Assembly: GCA_965371355.1 (NCBI GenBank)
Contig: CBDUYD010000120.1
Span: 1-8,997, forward strand
Direction: 5' to 3'
From: JASJHI01 sp965371355
GTDB lineage: Bacteria; Actinomycetota; Acidimicrobiia; Acidimicrobiales; Ilumatobacteraceae
DNA: 8,997 nt
A model generated the notes under the pieces. It saw only the letters and a program-made list of their open reading frames with translations. It did no database searches and had not been told where the DNA came from. Each line of letters starts with the position of its first letter. Within the stretch, counting starts at the first letter, position 1. Shown here in pieces: positions 1 through 6,933 of this stretch. The translations under genes were made by a program, and so were the position numbers.

Positions 1-425
1 GCGACCTCGTCGTCTCCGAGGTGGATCGCGAAGTTCGCCTGGACAGACCGTCTGAAGCTGACGTTCATCTCACGCCACAGCCTGCGCCCCGTCCGCGTCA
101 GCTCGATATCGACAGCTCGCAGATCGGGGAGTTCGCCGTCTCGATCGACGGATTCGAGGGCGGGTCGATGGCGGGCGATCCAGCCCTCCTCCTCGAGCCG
201 GTCGAGTCGCCGGCTGATGCTCGACGCCGGGATTCCGAGGTCGGCGGCCACGTCGAGCGGACGGGCGGTACCCCCCAGTCGCTGTAGAGACGCGAGCACG
301 TCGAACCAGGCGAGCGAGATGTCCCACTCGTCGCGGAGGTCACGGTCGACGCGCCGCTCGATGTCGTCGACTGCGACCCGCATGTCGCGCCACGCCCCGA
401 GACGCGTCGCGTCGAGGCGGGCCAT
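1..425 (-). CDS. MarR-family transcriptional regulator, 3' end cut by window edge
   Basis: This reading frame stays open from an ATG at 425 to the left window edge (141 codons, no stop), so the C-terminus is missing. The N-terminal helices (about residues 10-50) lead into a winged helix-turn-helix. The recognition region at about 62-85 reads LGIPASSISRRLDRLEEEGW. A wing follows, with DxRAVDIELTRTGRRLW at about 101-117, the usual MarR pattern in which the wing strand precedes a dimerisation helix. MarR proteins bind DNA as dimers and often respond to small phenolic or other ligands. The start directly abuts the TAG stop of the upstream aminotransferase (TAGATG, zero gap) and has no Shine-Dalgarno, so it is probably made by translational coupling as the last visible gene of a three-gene operon. 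It may control that operon, but the sequence does not show this. Confidence 0.88.
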   Translation of the reverse strand, partial: MARLDATRLGAWRDMRVAVDDIERRVDRDLRDEWDISLAWFDVLASLQRLGGTARPLDVAADLGIPASSISRRLDRLEEEGWIARHRPALESVDRDGELPDLRAVDIELTRTGRRLWREMNVSFRRSVQANFAIHLGDDEV

Positions 426-1667
426 CTAGCCGGTCGCGCGGATCGCGGACTCGAAGGCGGCGAGCGCCTCGTTGATCTCATCGGAGGTCACGACGAGGGG
501 CGGCATCCAGCGGATCGTGCGATTGCGCGTGCCGGCCAACATCAAGATGAGGTTGCTCTCGCGCAGGCAGTGCTCGACGATCGCCTCGGCCCGGTCTGGC
601 GAGTCGAACTCGGTCGCGACCATCAGTCCCCGGCCGCGAACGTGCAGCAACGAGCCGTCGAGCTGTTGCAGTGCCCGGAGCCCGTCGATCAGTTGCGTGC
701 CCCTGGCACGCACGTTGTCGAGGAACCCGGGCTCGGTGATGACATCGATCGTCGCCAGGGCGGCAGCACATCCGAGGGGGTTTCCGTTGTACGACCCGCC
801 GTGGCTGCCGGTACGCCACTTGTCGTCGAGTTCGCGGCGAGTACCGATCGCCGCCATCGGAAACCCCGAGGCGATGCCCTTGGCCATGCAAAGTATGTCG
901 GCCTCGACGTCGTGCTCATCCATCGCGAACATGTGCCCGGTGCGACCGAAGCCGCTCTGCACCTCGTCGGCGACGAGCAGGATGCCGAACTCGTCGCAGC
1001 GCGCACCGAGGCCGTTCATGAACTGCTTCGGAGTCGGGATGTACCCGCGCTCGCCGATCACCGGCTCGATCACGATCGCCGCTACCTCGTCGGGACGGAC
1101 CTGGGTCTGGAACAGCCGGTCGAGGCCGCGCAGCGCCCGGCTGACCTCCTCCTCCTGGTCGGACACGTGGGGGTCGGGGAAGGGCGCGACGTAGACCTCG
1201 TCCGGGAAGGGTCCGTAACCCTCGCGGTCGATCGAGCGCGCCGACGACATCGCCAGGGTGAGGCTGGTACGGCCGTGGAATGCGCCGTCGAAAACGACGA
1301 GGCTCCGGCGATCGGTGGCGTGCTTCGCGAGCTTCACCGCCGACTCGACCGCCTCGTCGCTCGACGTCGTGAAGAAGAACGTGTCGATCGGACCGGGCGT
1401 TATCTCGGCGAGACGCTCGGCGAGGGGCTCGAGCAGGTCGTGCGTGTAGACGTTGGCCTGCGCATGGATGAACTTCTGCGCCTGGTCGGCGACGGCCTGG
1501 GCCACCTTCGGGTGGGCGTGGCCGGTCGACGCCGCGGCGATGCCGGCGGTGAAGTCGAGGTACTCGTGGCCGCCCGAATCGACGACGTGACACCCGTGAC
1601 CGCGCACCACGCGCAGGTCGGTCACCTTCGACCAGACCCCGGAGAGATGCGAACCCGTTGACGTCAT
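426..1667 (-). CDS. Class III PLP aminotransferase (GabT/acetylornithine-type)
   Basis: A 413-residue fold-type I class III aminotransferase, normal length for the family, predicted to move an amino group from an omega-amino acid or diamine to a keto acid in the cytosol. The PLP lysine is K263 in MAKGIASGFP, the cofactor aspartate is D234 in LVADEVQSGFGRTG, and E201 starts EPVIGERG. The phosphate-binding turn reads TTSSDEAVE (about 100-108) where most relatives have S/N-G-S/A-E. I chose the ATG at 1667 because residues from there match the normal N-terminus, whereas upstream in-frame codons run into the preceding oxidoreductase gene. It starts 11 bp after that gene's stop and lies directly before the MarR gene. 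Substrate is not decidable from sequence; 4-aminobutyrate is the usual automatic name. Confidence 0.9.
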   Translation of the reverse strand: MTSTGSHLSGVWSKVTDLRVVRGHGCHVVDSGGHEYLDFTAGIAAASTGHAHPKVAQAVADQAQKFIHAQANVYTHDLLEPLAERLAEITPGPIDTFFFTTSSDEAVESAVKLAKHATDRRSLVVFDGAFHGRTSLTLAMSSARSIDREGYGPFPDEVYVAPFPDPHVSDQEEEVSRALRGLDRLFQTQVRPDEVAAIVIEPVIGERGYIPTPKQFMNGLGARCDEFGILLVADEVQSGFGRTGHMFAMDEHDVEADILCMAKGIASGFPMAAIGTRRELDDKWRTGSHGGSYNGNPLGCAAALATIDVITEPGFLDNVRARGTQLIDGLRALQQLDGSLLHVRGRGLMVATEFDSPDRAEAIVEHCLRESNLILMLAGTRNRTIRWMPPLVVTSDEINEALAAFESAIRATG

Positions 1668-1678
1668 GGCGGCGAAGC

Positions 1679-2905
1679 CTACGACCTGGTCAGGTCCTTG
1701 ACGACGGTGCGGGCGTCGTCCAAACCCGACCGCTCGAGCAGCGGCTTGCGCATCGGCATCACCCATCTCGGAGCGTTGATCCCGAGCGCGCCCCGCAGCC
1801 TGCCCGCCCGGCTGTACAGCGCGAGCAGCTTGCCGTCGGCCGCCGAGCCGGCGACGATCTCGACGTCGTCATCGGCTGAGGGTCGGCCGATCAGCTGGAT
1901 TCGGAGGTCGCCCTGATCGCTCCAAACGAACGGCACAGGCGCGTAGGCCTCGGCCGGCTCGCCGCGCTCGACGGCGAGCAGGTTCTCAGCCGCACGCGCC
2001 CCCTGCTCGGCCGCGTTCGTCCAGTGTTCGACCCGCATCTCCTCGTCGAACAGCGGATTCCACCACCGAGCGACATCACCGGCCGCGTACACCCGGGCCG
2101 CCGACCCGCCACCGGTGGTCGTGGCCAGGAGCGTCGCGTCGCACACGATCCCGTCGCGGATCTCGAGGCCGCTCCCCTCGAGCCATCCGGTCGCCGGGTC
2201 GACGCCGATCCCGACCAGGATCACGTCGGCCGGCAGCCGTGTCCCGTCGCCCAGCCGCACCGCGTCCTCCTCGATCCCGGCGATCCGGACACCGCAGCGG
2301 AGGTCTATCCCGCGCTCGGAATGCAGCCCTCCGATCAACGCTCCCATCTCCGCGCCGAGACCGCGCACGAGCGGCGCCGCGGCTCCTTCGAGGACGGTCA
2401 CCTCGTTGCCCAGCCGATGGGCGGTCAGCGCGGCCTCGAGGCCGATGAACCCTGCGCCGATGACGATCACGCGACGTCCGCCATCGGCGATCTCCGAACG
2501 CAGCCCGAGCGCGTCGTCGAGCGTGCGGAGTACGTGGACACCACCCACCCGCTCCTGATCTGGGAGACGGCGCGGGCTCGCACCCGTCGCGATGATCAGC
2601 CCGTCGTAGGCGACGTCGGAGCCGTCGGCGAGCGCGAGCGTCCGGTCGTCGAGGCTCAGTGCCGTGGCTTCGGCTCCGAAGCGCCAGTCGACGTCGAGAT
2701 CATCGAACGTGTCCGCAGGGCGGAGGTTGATCCGGTCGGGCTCCCACTCGCCGGCCAGCAGCTTCTTCGACAGTGGAGGACGGTCGTAGGGACGATGATG
2801 TTCGGCGCCGATGACGAGGACCTCGCCGTCGTGACCGCGCTGGCGCAGCGTCTCGGCCGCCCGAAGACCGGCCAGCGACGCACCGACGATCACCACACGA
2901 TTCAT
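1679..2905 (-). CDS. FAD/NAD(P)-dependent ferredoxin reductase-like oxidoreductase
   Basis: A 408-residue two-dinucleotide-fold flavoprotein of the BphA4/rubredoxin reductase type, which passes electrons from NAD(P)H through FAD to a ferredoxin or rubredoxin serving an oxygenase or P450. The N-terminal FAD fold shows VVIVGASLAG (residues 4-13), followed by the family signature YDRPPLSK (40-47). IATGAS lies at 105-110. The NAD(P) fold is VIVIGAGFIGLEAA (146-159), and the second FAD motif is VYAAGDVARW (272-281). A reductase C-terminal domain starts near PFVWSDQGDLRIQL (325-338). It is the first gene of a leftward operon with an aminotransferase and a MarR regulator. No ferredoxin or oxygenase partner is in the window. 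The ATG at 2905 has no well-spaced Shine-Dalgarno; a GGAGGAG lies 16 nt too far upstream. Confidence 0.93.
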   Translation of the reverse strand: MNRVVIVGASLAGLRAAETLRQRGHDGEVLVIGAEHHRPYDRPPLSKKLLAGEWEPDRINLRPADTFDDLDVDWRFGAEATALSLDDRTLALADGSDVAYDGLIIATGASPRRLPDQERVGGVHVLRTLDDALGLRSEIADGGRRVIVIGAGFIGLEAALTAHRLGNEVTVLEGAAAPLVRGLGAEMGALIGGLHSERGIDLRCGVRIAGIEEDAVRLGDGTRLPADVILVGIGVDPATGWLEGSGLEIRDGIVCDATLLATTTGGGSAARVYAAGDVARWWNPLFDEEMRVEHWTNAAEQGARAAENLLAVERGEPAEAYAPVPFVWSDQGDLRIQLIGRPSADDDVEIVAGSAADGKLLALYSRAGRLRGALGINAPRWVMPMRKPLLERSGLDDARTVVKDLTRS

Positions 2906-2955
2906 CCCGACAGAGTGCCATCTCCTCCCCTGCCCCCCGGCATTCAGCGGGTCGA

Positions 2956-2961
2956 TAGCGT
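2956..2961 (+). promoter_or_regulatory. Candidate -10 element for a leaderless thioesterase mRNA
   Basis: TAGCGT fits the actinobacterial TANNNT -10 pattern. It ends exactly 7 nt before the ATG at 2969, so transcription would start at or next to the start codon. No clear -35 is visible. The same geometry occurs before three other genes in this window. It overlaps the alternative GTG at 2960, which argues for ATG 2969 as the start. Confidence 0.5.
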
Positions 2962-2968
2962 GCCGCCG

Positions 2969-3430
2969 ATGAGCGATGGAGAGGTACCGACGATCGAGCC
3001 GACGATCGAGCCGACGATCGAAGCGGTCAACGAGATGCTCGCGGCAGCGTTCCCGGGCACCGAGTCGTGGTGTGCCGAGATCGGCCGCGACTACGCCATC
3101 GCCCGCCGCGTCGTCGGAGATGATTCGCTGCGACCGGGCGGGTTCATCTCAGGGCCGACACAGTTCGCCGCCGCCGATGCCGCGCTCTGGTACCTCGTGT
3201 TCGGCGCGATCGGACGGATCGAACCGATGGCGCTCACGTCCGAGCTCTCGATCCGGTTCCTGCGCCCCGCGCAGGGCCGTGTGCTGTGGGCCGGGGCGAC
3301 GCTCGAACGCGCCGGGAGACGCAGCGTCGTCGGCACGGTCCGCCTCTGGTGCGACGACCGCAAAGACAAGCCCACCGCGACGGCACAGGGCACCTACGCC
3401 CTACCGGCCGAGGGGCGACCGGATCCGTGA
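2969..3430 (+). CDS. PaaI-like hotdog-fold thioesterase
   Basis: A 153-residue protein with the single-hotdog pattern of PaaI-type acyl-CoA thioesterases. The central segment RPGGFISGPTQFAAADAALW (55-74) corresponds to the family's xGG...D helix, with D70 at the usual catalytic acidic position. The His seen in the HGG form is replaced by Pro here. It continues with LTSELSIRFLRPAQG (89-103) and beta strands to about 145. It probably hydrolyses an acyl-CoA, acyl chain unknown. The N-terminus carries a low-complexity PTIE repeat (three copies, residues 7-18) before the domain. The ATG at 2969 is preferred over GTG 2960 because a -10-like hexamer overlaps the latter. The stop overlaps the GTG of the downstream VOC gene by 4 bp, so the two are translationally coupled. 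The gene is divergent from the ferredoxin reductase gene. Confidence 0.82.
   Translation: MSDGEVPTIEPTIEPTIEAVNEMLAAAFPGTESWCAEIGRDYAIARRVVGDDSLRPGGFISGPTQFAAADAALWYLVFGAIGRIEPMALTSELSIRFLRPAQGRVLWAGATLERAGRRSVVGTVRLWCDDRKDKPTATAQGTYALPAEGRPDP
2987..3022 (+). repeat. Three tandem copies of a 12-bp in-frame repeat
   Basis: The unit ccgacgatcgag occurs twice exactly and a third time with the last base changed (gaa for gag). It encodes PTIE x3 at the N-terminus of the thioesterase. A 12-bp unit keeps frame, so copy number could vary by slippage without breaking the gene. Confidence 0.9.
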
Positions 3431-3918
3431 GTGAACCGTCGAGCGAACCGGCGAGCGAACCCCGCGACGTGACCGCGAGACGGACGAACGACGAGCCCAG
3501 GCCGCGGTTCCACCTCGCGATGCCGGTGCACGATCTCGACGCAGCACGGCGCTTCTACGGTGAGATCCTCGAATGCCCGGAGGGACGCTCGACCGACACC
3601 TGGGTCGACTTCGACCTGTACGGCCACCAGTTCGTCGCCCACCTCGACCGTTCACGGTCGCCGGACGATCGAGGGCTCACGAACGACGTCGACGGCGACG
3701 CCGTGCCGGTCCCGCACTTCGGGGTTCTCCTCACCCGTGGGGCCTGGGACGAACTCGCACGACGACTCGAAGATGTCGGCGTGACCTTCGTCATCGAGCC
3801 CCACACGCGCTTCGCCGGCGAGGTCGGCGAGCAATCGACGATGTTCCTGCTCGACCCGTCGGGAAACGCCATCGAGTTCAAGGCGTTCGCCGACGACTCC
3901 CAGGTCTTCGCCCGCTGA
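3427..3918 (+). CDS. VOC (glyoxalase/dioxygenase-fold) family protein
   Basis: A 163-residue VOC-superfamily protein, predicted to be metal-dependent. The first beta-alpha module opens with FHLAMPVHDLDAARRFYGEI (28-47), then WVDFDLYGHQFVAHL (59-73). The second module opens with VPHFGVLL (95-102) and ends with MFLLDPSGNAIEFKAF (139-154). H29, H97 and E150 sit where 2-His-1-Glu metal ligands of this fold fall, as in type I extradiol dioxygenases and related lyases. The reaction itself cannot be told. The GTG at 3427 overlaps the upstream TGA (GTGA), so coupling with the thioesterase is likely. The first ~25 residues are a low-complexity acidic tail with SEP three times; an in-frame GTG at 3469 would remove most of it. 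The gene ends 10 bp from the convergent aldo/keto reductase stop. Confidence 0.85.
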   Translation: MSEPSSEPASEPRDVTARRTNDEPRPRFHLAMPVHDLDAARRFYGEILECPEGRSTDTWVDFDLYGHQFVAHLDRSRSPDDRGLTNDVDGDAVPVPHFGVLLTRGAWDELARRLEDVGVTFVIEPHTRFAGEVGEQSTMFLLDPSGNAIEFKAFADDSQVFAR

Positions 3919-3928
3919 CCACGCCCGC

Positions 3929-4924
3929 TCAGCGCAGCGAGGGACTGCCCAGCTCGGACGAACGCCGGGGCGCGTAGGGTGCCTCGAGCTCGGCGACATC
4001 GTCGTCGGTCAACTCGATCTCGAGTGAGGCGAGCGCGTCGTCGAGCTGCTCGATCTTCGTCGTTCCGATGATCGGTGCGGTCACCGCCGGCCGGGTGCGC
4101 ACCCAGGTCAGCGCGATCTGCGCCATCGGACGATCGTGGCGCGCCGCGACCGAGCGCAGAGCCTCGACGACCGCACGATCGCTCTCGGACGTGTAGAGGA
4201 TCCGGTCGAGGCCGTCGGTCGTCGCCCGCGTGCTGTCGCCCTCTCCCATCGCGGGTCGCGTGCCCGCGAGGTGGCCGCGGGCGAGCGGTGACCACGGGAT
4301 CACCCCGACGCCCTCGTGCAGGCACAGCGGGTGCATCTCGCGCTCGTCCTCCCGGGCGATCAGGTTGTAGTGATCCTGCATCGCCACGAAGCGGGCCCAC
4401 CCGTTGCGCTCGCTGATCGACAGCAGCTTCATGAACTCCCACGCGTACATCGAGCTGGCGCCGAGGTATCGCACCTTGCCCTTCGTGACGAGCGAGTCGA
4501 GCGCGGCGAGCATCTCCTCGATCGGCGTGTGGGGGTCGAGTCGGTGGATCTGGTACAGGTCGATCGTGTCGATGCCCAGCCGCCGCAGGCTGTCGTCGCA
4601 TGCCTGCTCGATGTGCTTGCGCGAGAGGCCTGACATGTTCGGCCGGTCGCTCATCGGGAAGTGCACCTTGGTCGCGATCACCAACTCGTCGCGGTTGCCG
4701 TACTCGCGCAGCCACCGACCCGTCACCTCCTCGCTCCGGCCGAGCGAGTAGATGTCGGCGGTGTCGAAGAAGTTGATGCCGGCCTCGATCGCGCGCCGGA
4801 AGAACAGCTCAGATGCGTGCTCGTCGAGCACCCACGGTCGCCAGTCCGGCGTGCCGTAGCTCATGCAGCCGAGACAGAGCTCGGAGACCCGCAGGCCGGT
4901 TCGTCCGAGGCGTACGTACTCCAT
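3929..4924 (-). CDS. Aldo/keto reductase
   Basis: A 331-residue NADPH-dependent aldo/keto reductase, a cytosolic (beta/alpha)8 barrel reducing aldehydes or ketones. The catalytic tetrad is all present, counting from ATG 4924: D54 and Y59 in FFDTADIYSLGRSEE, K86 in IATKVHF and H127 in LYQIHRLDPHTP. Later barrel elements include GKVRYLGASSMYAWEF and the coenzyme-binding VIPWSPLARGHLAG and APIIGTTKIEQL. The line-up resembles the YajO/IolS-like branch, but the substrate is unknown. An in-frame GTG at 4942 would add six residues (VATVHP). I prefer ATG 4924 because MEYVRLGRTGLRVSE is the usual N-terminus and a TACGGT hexamer lies exactly 7 nt before it. It is divergent from the second aminotransferase across about 90 bp. 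Confidence 0.92.
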   Translation of the reverse strand: MEYVRLGRTGLRVSELCLGCMSYGTPDWRPWVLDEHASELFFRRAIEAGINFFDTADIYSLGRSEEVTGRWLREYGNRDELVIATKVHFPMSDRPNMSGLSRKHIEQACDDSLRRLGIDTIDLYQIHRLDPHTPIEEMLAALDSLVTKGKVRYLGASSMYAWEFMKLLSISERNGWARFVAMQDHYNLIAREDEREMHPLCLHEGVGVIPWSPLARGHLAGTRPAMGEGDSTRATTDGLDRILYTSESDRAVVEALRSVAARHDRPMAQIALTWVRTRPAVTAPIIGTTKIEQLDDALASLEIELTDDDVAELEAPYAPRRSSELGSPSLR

Positions 4925-4931
4925 GGGATGA

Positions 4932-4937
4932 ACCGTA
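4932..4937 (-). promoter_or_regulatory. Candidate -10 element for leaderless aldo/keto reductase mRNA
   Basis: On the minus strand this reads TACGGT (TANNNT), followed by 7 nt (TCATCCC) and the ATG at 4924. There is no Shine-Dalgarno. It lies inside the longer reading frame from GTG 4942, which argues against that start. Confidence 0.5.
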
Positions 4938-5002
4938 GCCACGGCTGGTCGACCGGCCCGCCGGGGCAGGTCCGGCCAGCGGGCGACGACCGGTTCGCGG
5001 CG

Positions 5003-5008
5003 TAGTGT
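5003..5008 (+). promoter_or_regulatory. Candidate -10 element for leaderless aminotransferase mRNA
   Basis: TAGTGT (TANNNT) is followed by 7 nt (tcccgag) and then the GTG start at 5016. No Shine-Dalgarno precedes the gene and no clear -35 is seen. The 78-bp gap between the two predicted -10 hexamers would hold divergent promoters for the aldo/keto reductase and the aminotransferase. Confidence 0.5.
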
Positions 5009-5015
5009 TCCCGAG

Positions 5016-6305
5016 GTGACGACCAGCGACGAACTCCTCTCCCGCTACCGCAGGGTGCTCCCCTCCTTCGTGTCCCCGTACTACGCCGAGCCGATCTCGA
5101 TCGACCGCGGCGAGGGGAGCTACGTGTGGGATCTCGAGGGCAATCGCTACCTCGACTACTTCGGTGGCGTGCTGACCACGATGATCGGGCACGACCATCC
5201 AGCGGTCACCGCGGCGATCCGCGAGCAGGCGGCGAAGGTACTGCACACGTCCACGCTCTACCTGTCCGAGCCGATGATCGAACTCGCCGAGATGATCGCC
5301 GCCAAGTCCGGGATTCCCGACGCCCGCGTGTTCTTCACGACATCGGGATCGGAGGCCAACGACACCGCGATCCTGCTCGCCACCAGTTACCGCAAGTCGA
5401 ACCAGATCCTGGCGATGCGCAACAGCTACCACGGGCGCTCGTTCACGGCGCAGGCGCTCACATCGCATTCCGCGTGGTCTTCCACGTCGTTGAGCGGCCT
5501 CCAGGTGCAATTCGTCCAGGGTGGCTACCGGCTGCGCTCGCCGTTCCGCGAACTCGACGACGACGACTACACGACCGCGTGCGTCAACGATCTGGTGCAG
5601 TTGCTCGACATGACCTCGGCGGGCGACGTGGCGGCGCTGATCGCCGAGCCGATCCAGGGCGTCGGCGGGTTCACCATCGCGCCCGACGGCTTCTTCGGAT
5701 CGATGAAGAAGGAGCTCGACAACCGCGGGATCCTGTTCATCTCCGACGAGGTGCAGACGGGATGGGGACGAACCGGCGACCACTTCTGGGGGTACGAGGC
5801 GCACGACATCGTGCCCGACATGCTCACCTTCGCGAAGGGCGTCGGCAACGGGATCACGCTCGCCGGCGTCGTCGCCAGGGCCGACATCATGGACACGATA
5901 AAGGTGCTCTCGTTCTCGACGTTCGGCGGCAATCCGCTGTCGGCCGCGGCCGGCGCGGCGACGCTGCGGACCGTGCTCGACGACGATCTCCAGGGCAACG
6001 CCAAACGGATGGGCGCCCGCTTCGAGGCAGCCTTCCGCCCGGTCGCCGACTCGATGCCGTGGATCGCCGAGTTCCGCGGCTGCGGCCTGATGTGGGCGTT
6101 CGAGATCTGCCATCCCGGGGGGATCGAGCCAGACGCCGCCCGCACCGCGGCTGTGCTCGAAGCGGCCAAGTCCCACGGCCTGCTCGTCGGCAAGGGTGGC
6201 TTGTACGGCAACGTCATCAGACTCTCGCCGATGCTCAACGTCACCAGCGACGAGATCGACGAGGGGTTGACGGCGCTGATCGCCGCTGTACGCGACGTCG
6301 AGTAG
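5016..6305 (+). CDS. Class III PLP aminotransferase, AGXT2-like
   Basis: A 429-residue class III aminotransferase distinct from the one at 426-1667. It opens with SPYYAEPISIDRGEGSYVWD (20-39) and YLDYFGGVLTTMIGHDHPAV (45-64), phrasing typical of the alanine-glyoxylate aminotransferase 2 / (R)-3-amino-2-methylpropionate-pyruvate branch. The cofactor-binding turn is TTSGSEAND (108-116), then SYHGRSF (137-143), E211 in EPIQGVGG, D244 in FISDEVQTGWGRTG and the PLP lysine K274 in TFAKGVGNGI. FSTFGGNPLSAAA contributes the phosphate-binding Thr of the partner subunit. All key residues are present, so it should be active, probably with glyoxylate or pyruvate as acceptor. The start is GTG with no Shine-Dalgarno, placed 7 nt after a -10-like hexamer. 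It converges with the AlkB-like gene, stops 9 bp apart. Confidence 0.91.
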   Translation: MTTSDELLSRYRRVLPSFVSPYYAEPISIDRGEGSYVWDLEGNRYLDYFGGVLTTMIGHDHPAVTAAIREQAAKVLHTSTLYLSEPMIELAEMIAAKSGIPDARVFFTTSGSEANDTAILLATSYRKSNQILAMRNSYHGRSFTAQALTSHSAWSSTSLSGLQVQFVQGGYRLRSPFRELDDDDYTTACVNDLVQLLDMTSAGDVAALIAEPIQGVGGFTIAPDGFFGSMKKELDNRGILFISDEVQTGWGRTGDHFWGYEAHDIVPDMLTFAKGVGNGITLAGVVARADIMDTIKVLSFSTFGGNPLSAAAGAATLRTVLDDDLQGNAKRMGARFEAAFRPVADSMPWIAEFRGCGLMWAFEICHPGGIEPDAARTAAVLEAAKSHGLLVGKGGLYGNVIRLSPMLNVTSDEIDEGLTALIAAVRDVE

Positions 6306-6314
6306 ACCCGGCGC

Positions 6315-6926
6315 TCACCGTGCGTCGTGTCGGAAAGTGATCGACAGGCGCGGTCCGACCGGCCTGCGCACCTTGGGCACGGCGTGTTCCCACAGATGCT
6401 GGCAGGCGCCGCCCATCACGAACAGATCGCCGTCGCCAAGGTTCCAGCTCATCGATGATCCACCACCGCGAGGACGGATCTTCAGCGGCCGGGGGGAGCC
6501 GACGCTGACGATCGCCACGATCGGGTCGGTGACCACAGCCCGGTGACGATCGCCGTGCCAAGCCACCGAGTCGTCGCCGTCGCGGTAGAGGTTGAACCCG
6601 ATCGAGTCGAACGGCCGGTGGTATCGCCCGGTCAGCAGCTCACGGATCGAGGCGAGCAGTGGGAGCGGCTCGGGCTGCCCACCATGCTCAGACCACCACG
6701 AACTGAGGCGCGGCTCGTCGACGAGCGAGTCGTACATCGGGATGTTCTTGCGCTGCTTGAACTCGAGACGCTCGAGCAGTGCGTCGAACACGGCGTCGGG
6801 CCCTGACAGCCACGCCGGCGCGTGCTCGACCCACGAATAGTCGTCGAGGTCGATGCGCCCGAGCGCCGCGAACGTGGTGTCGACCGCCGGATCACACGTA
6901 CCGAAAAGTGACGGTTGACGGAACAT
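6315..6926 (-). CDS. AlkB-like Fe(II)/2-oxoglutarate-dependent dioxygenase
   Basis: A 203-residue AlkB-family dioxygenase, which oxidatively removes alkyl groups such as 1-methyladenine and 3-methylcytosine from DNA or RNA. FNLYRDGDDSVAWHGDRH (111-128) holds the first two iron ligands, H124 and D126. H181 in WEHAVPK is the third. GPRLSITFR (191-199) supplies R193 and R199, which correspond to the 2-oxoglutarate-binding Arg pair of AlkB. The mid-region YDSLVDEPRL, followed by WWSEHG, is like ALKBH2/3-type bacterial homologues, and the length is normal. The ATG at 6926 has no Shine-Dalgarno but sits 7 nt after a GAGAAT -10-like hexamer. A GAAC-N4-GTTC palindrome covers the start, suggesting DNA-damage control through LexA. 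It is transcribed away from the small gene at 7078. Confidence 0.92.
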   Translation of the reverse strand: MFRQPSLFGTCDPAVDTTFAALGRIDLDDYSWVEHAPAWLSGPDAVFDALLERLEFKQRKNIPMYDSLVDEPRLSSWWSEHGGQPEPLPLLASIRELLTGRYHRPFDSIGFNLYRDGDDSVAWHGDRHRAVVTDPIVAIVSVGSPRPLKIRPRGGGSSMSWNLGDGDLFVMGGACQHLWEHAVPKVRRPVGPRLSITFRHDAR

Positions 6927-6932
6927 TAGTTC
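6921..6932. promoter_or_regulatory. Candidate LexA (SOS) box over the AlkB start
   Basis: GAACATTAGTTC is a perfect GAAC-N4-GTTC palindrome spanning the ATG of the AlkB-like gene. The Gram-positive/actinobacterial LexA box has a GAAC-N4-GTTC core (B. subtilis form CGAAC-N4-GTTYC). The outer bases here are not the full TCGAAC/GTTCGA form. With a start of transcription at the ATG, LexA bound here would cover +1. A further GAAC half-site lies at 6942-6945. Confidence 0.5.
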
Positions 6933-6933
6933 T

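Noticed and set aside
570..1661. 363-codon open frame on the plus strand across the first aminotransferase
   Set aside because: Antisense shadow of a well-supported class III aminotransferase; low-complexity Arg/Asp/Val composition and no motifs.
1668..1766. Longer N-terminus of the first aminotransferase starting at 1766
   Set aside because: It would overlap the end of the ferredoxin reductase gene and add residues with no family match; ATG 1667 gives the usual N-terminus.
2024..2968. Extension of the thioesterase frame far upstream over the ferredoxin reductase gene
   Set aside because: The frame is open by chance opposite a clear flavoprotein gene; the hotdog domain starts after 2969 and promoter-like sequence precedes that ATG.
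3555..4715. 386-codon minus-strand frame across the aldo/keto reductase and VOC genes
   Set aside because: It overlaps the aldo/keto reductase in another frame and runs antisense to the VOC gene, with no domain and Arg-rich shadow composition.
4809..6176. 455-codon open frame on the minus strand opposite the second aminotransferase
   Set aside because: It is antisense to a gene with every catalytic motif intact, is rich in Arg/Gly/His as expected of a shadow frame in high-GC DNA, and contains no recognisable domain.
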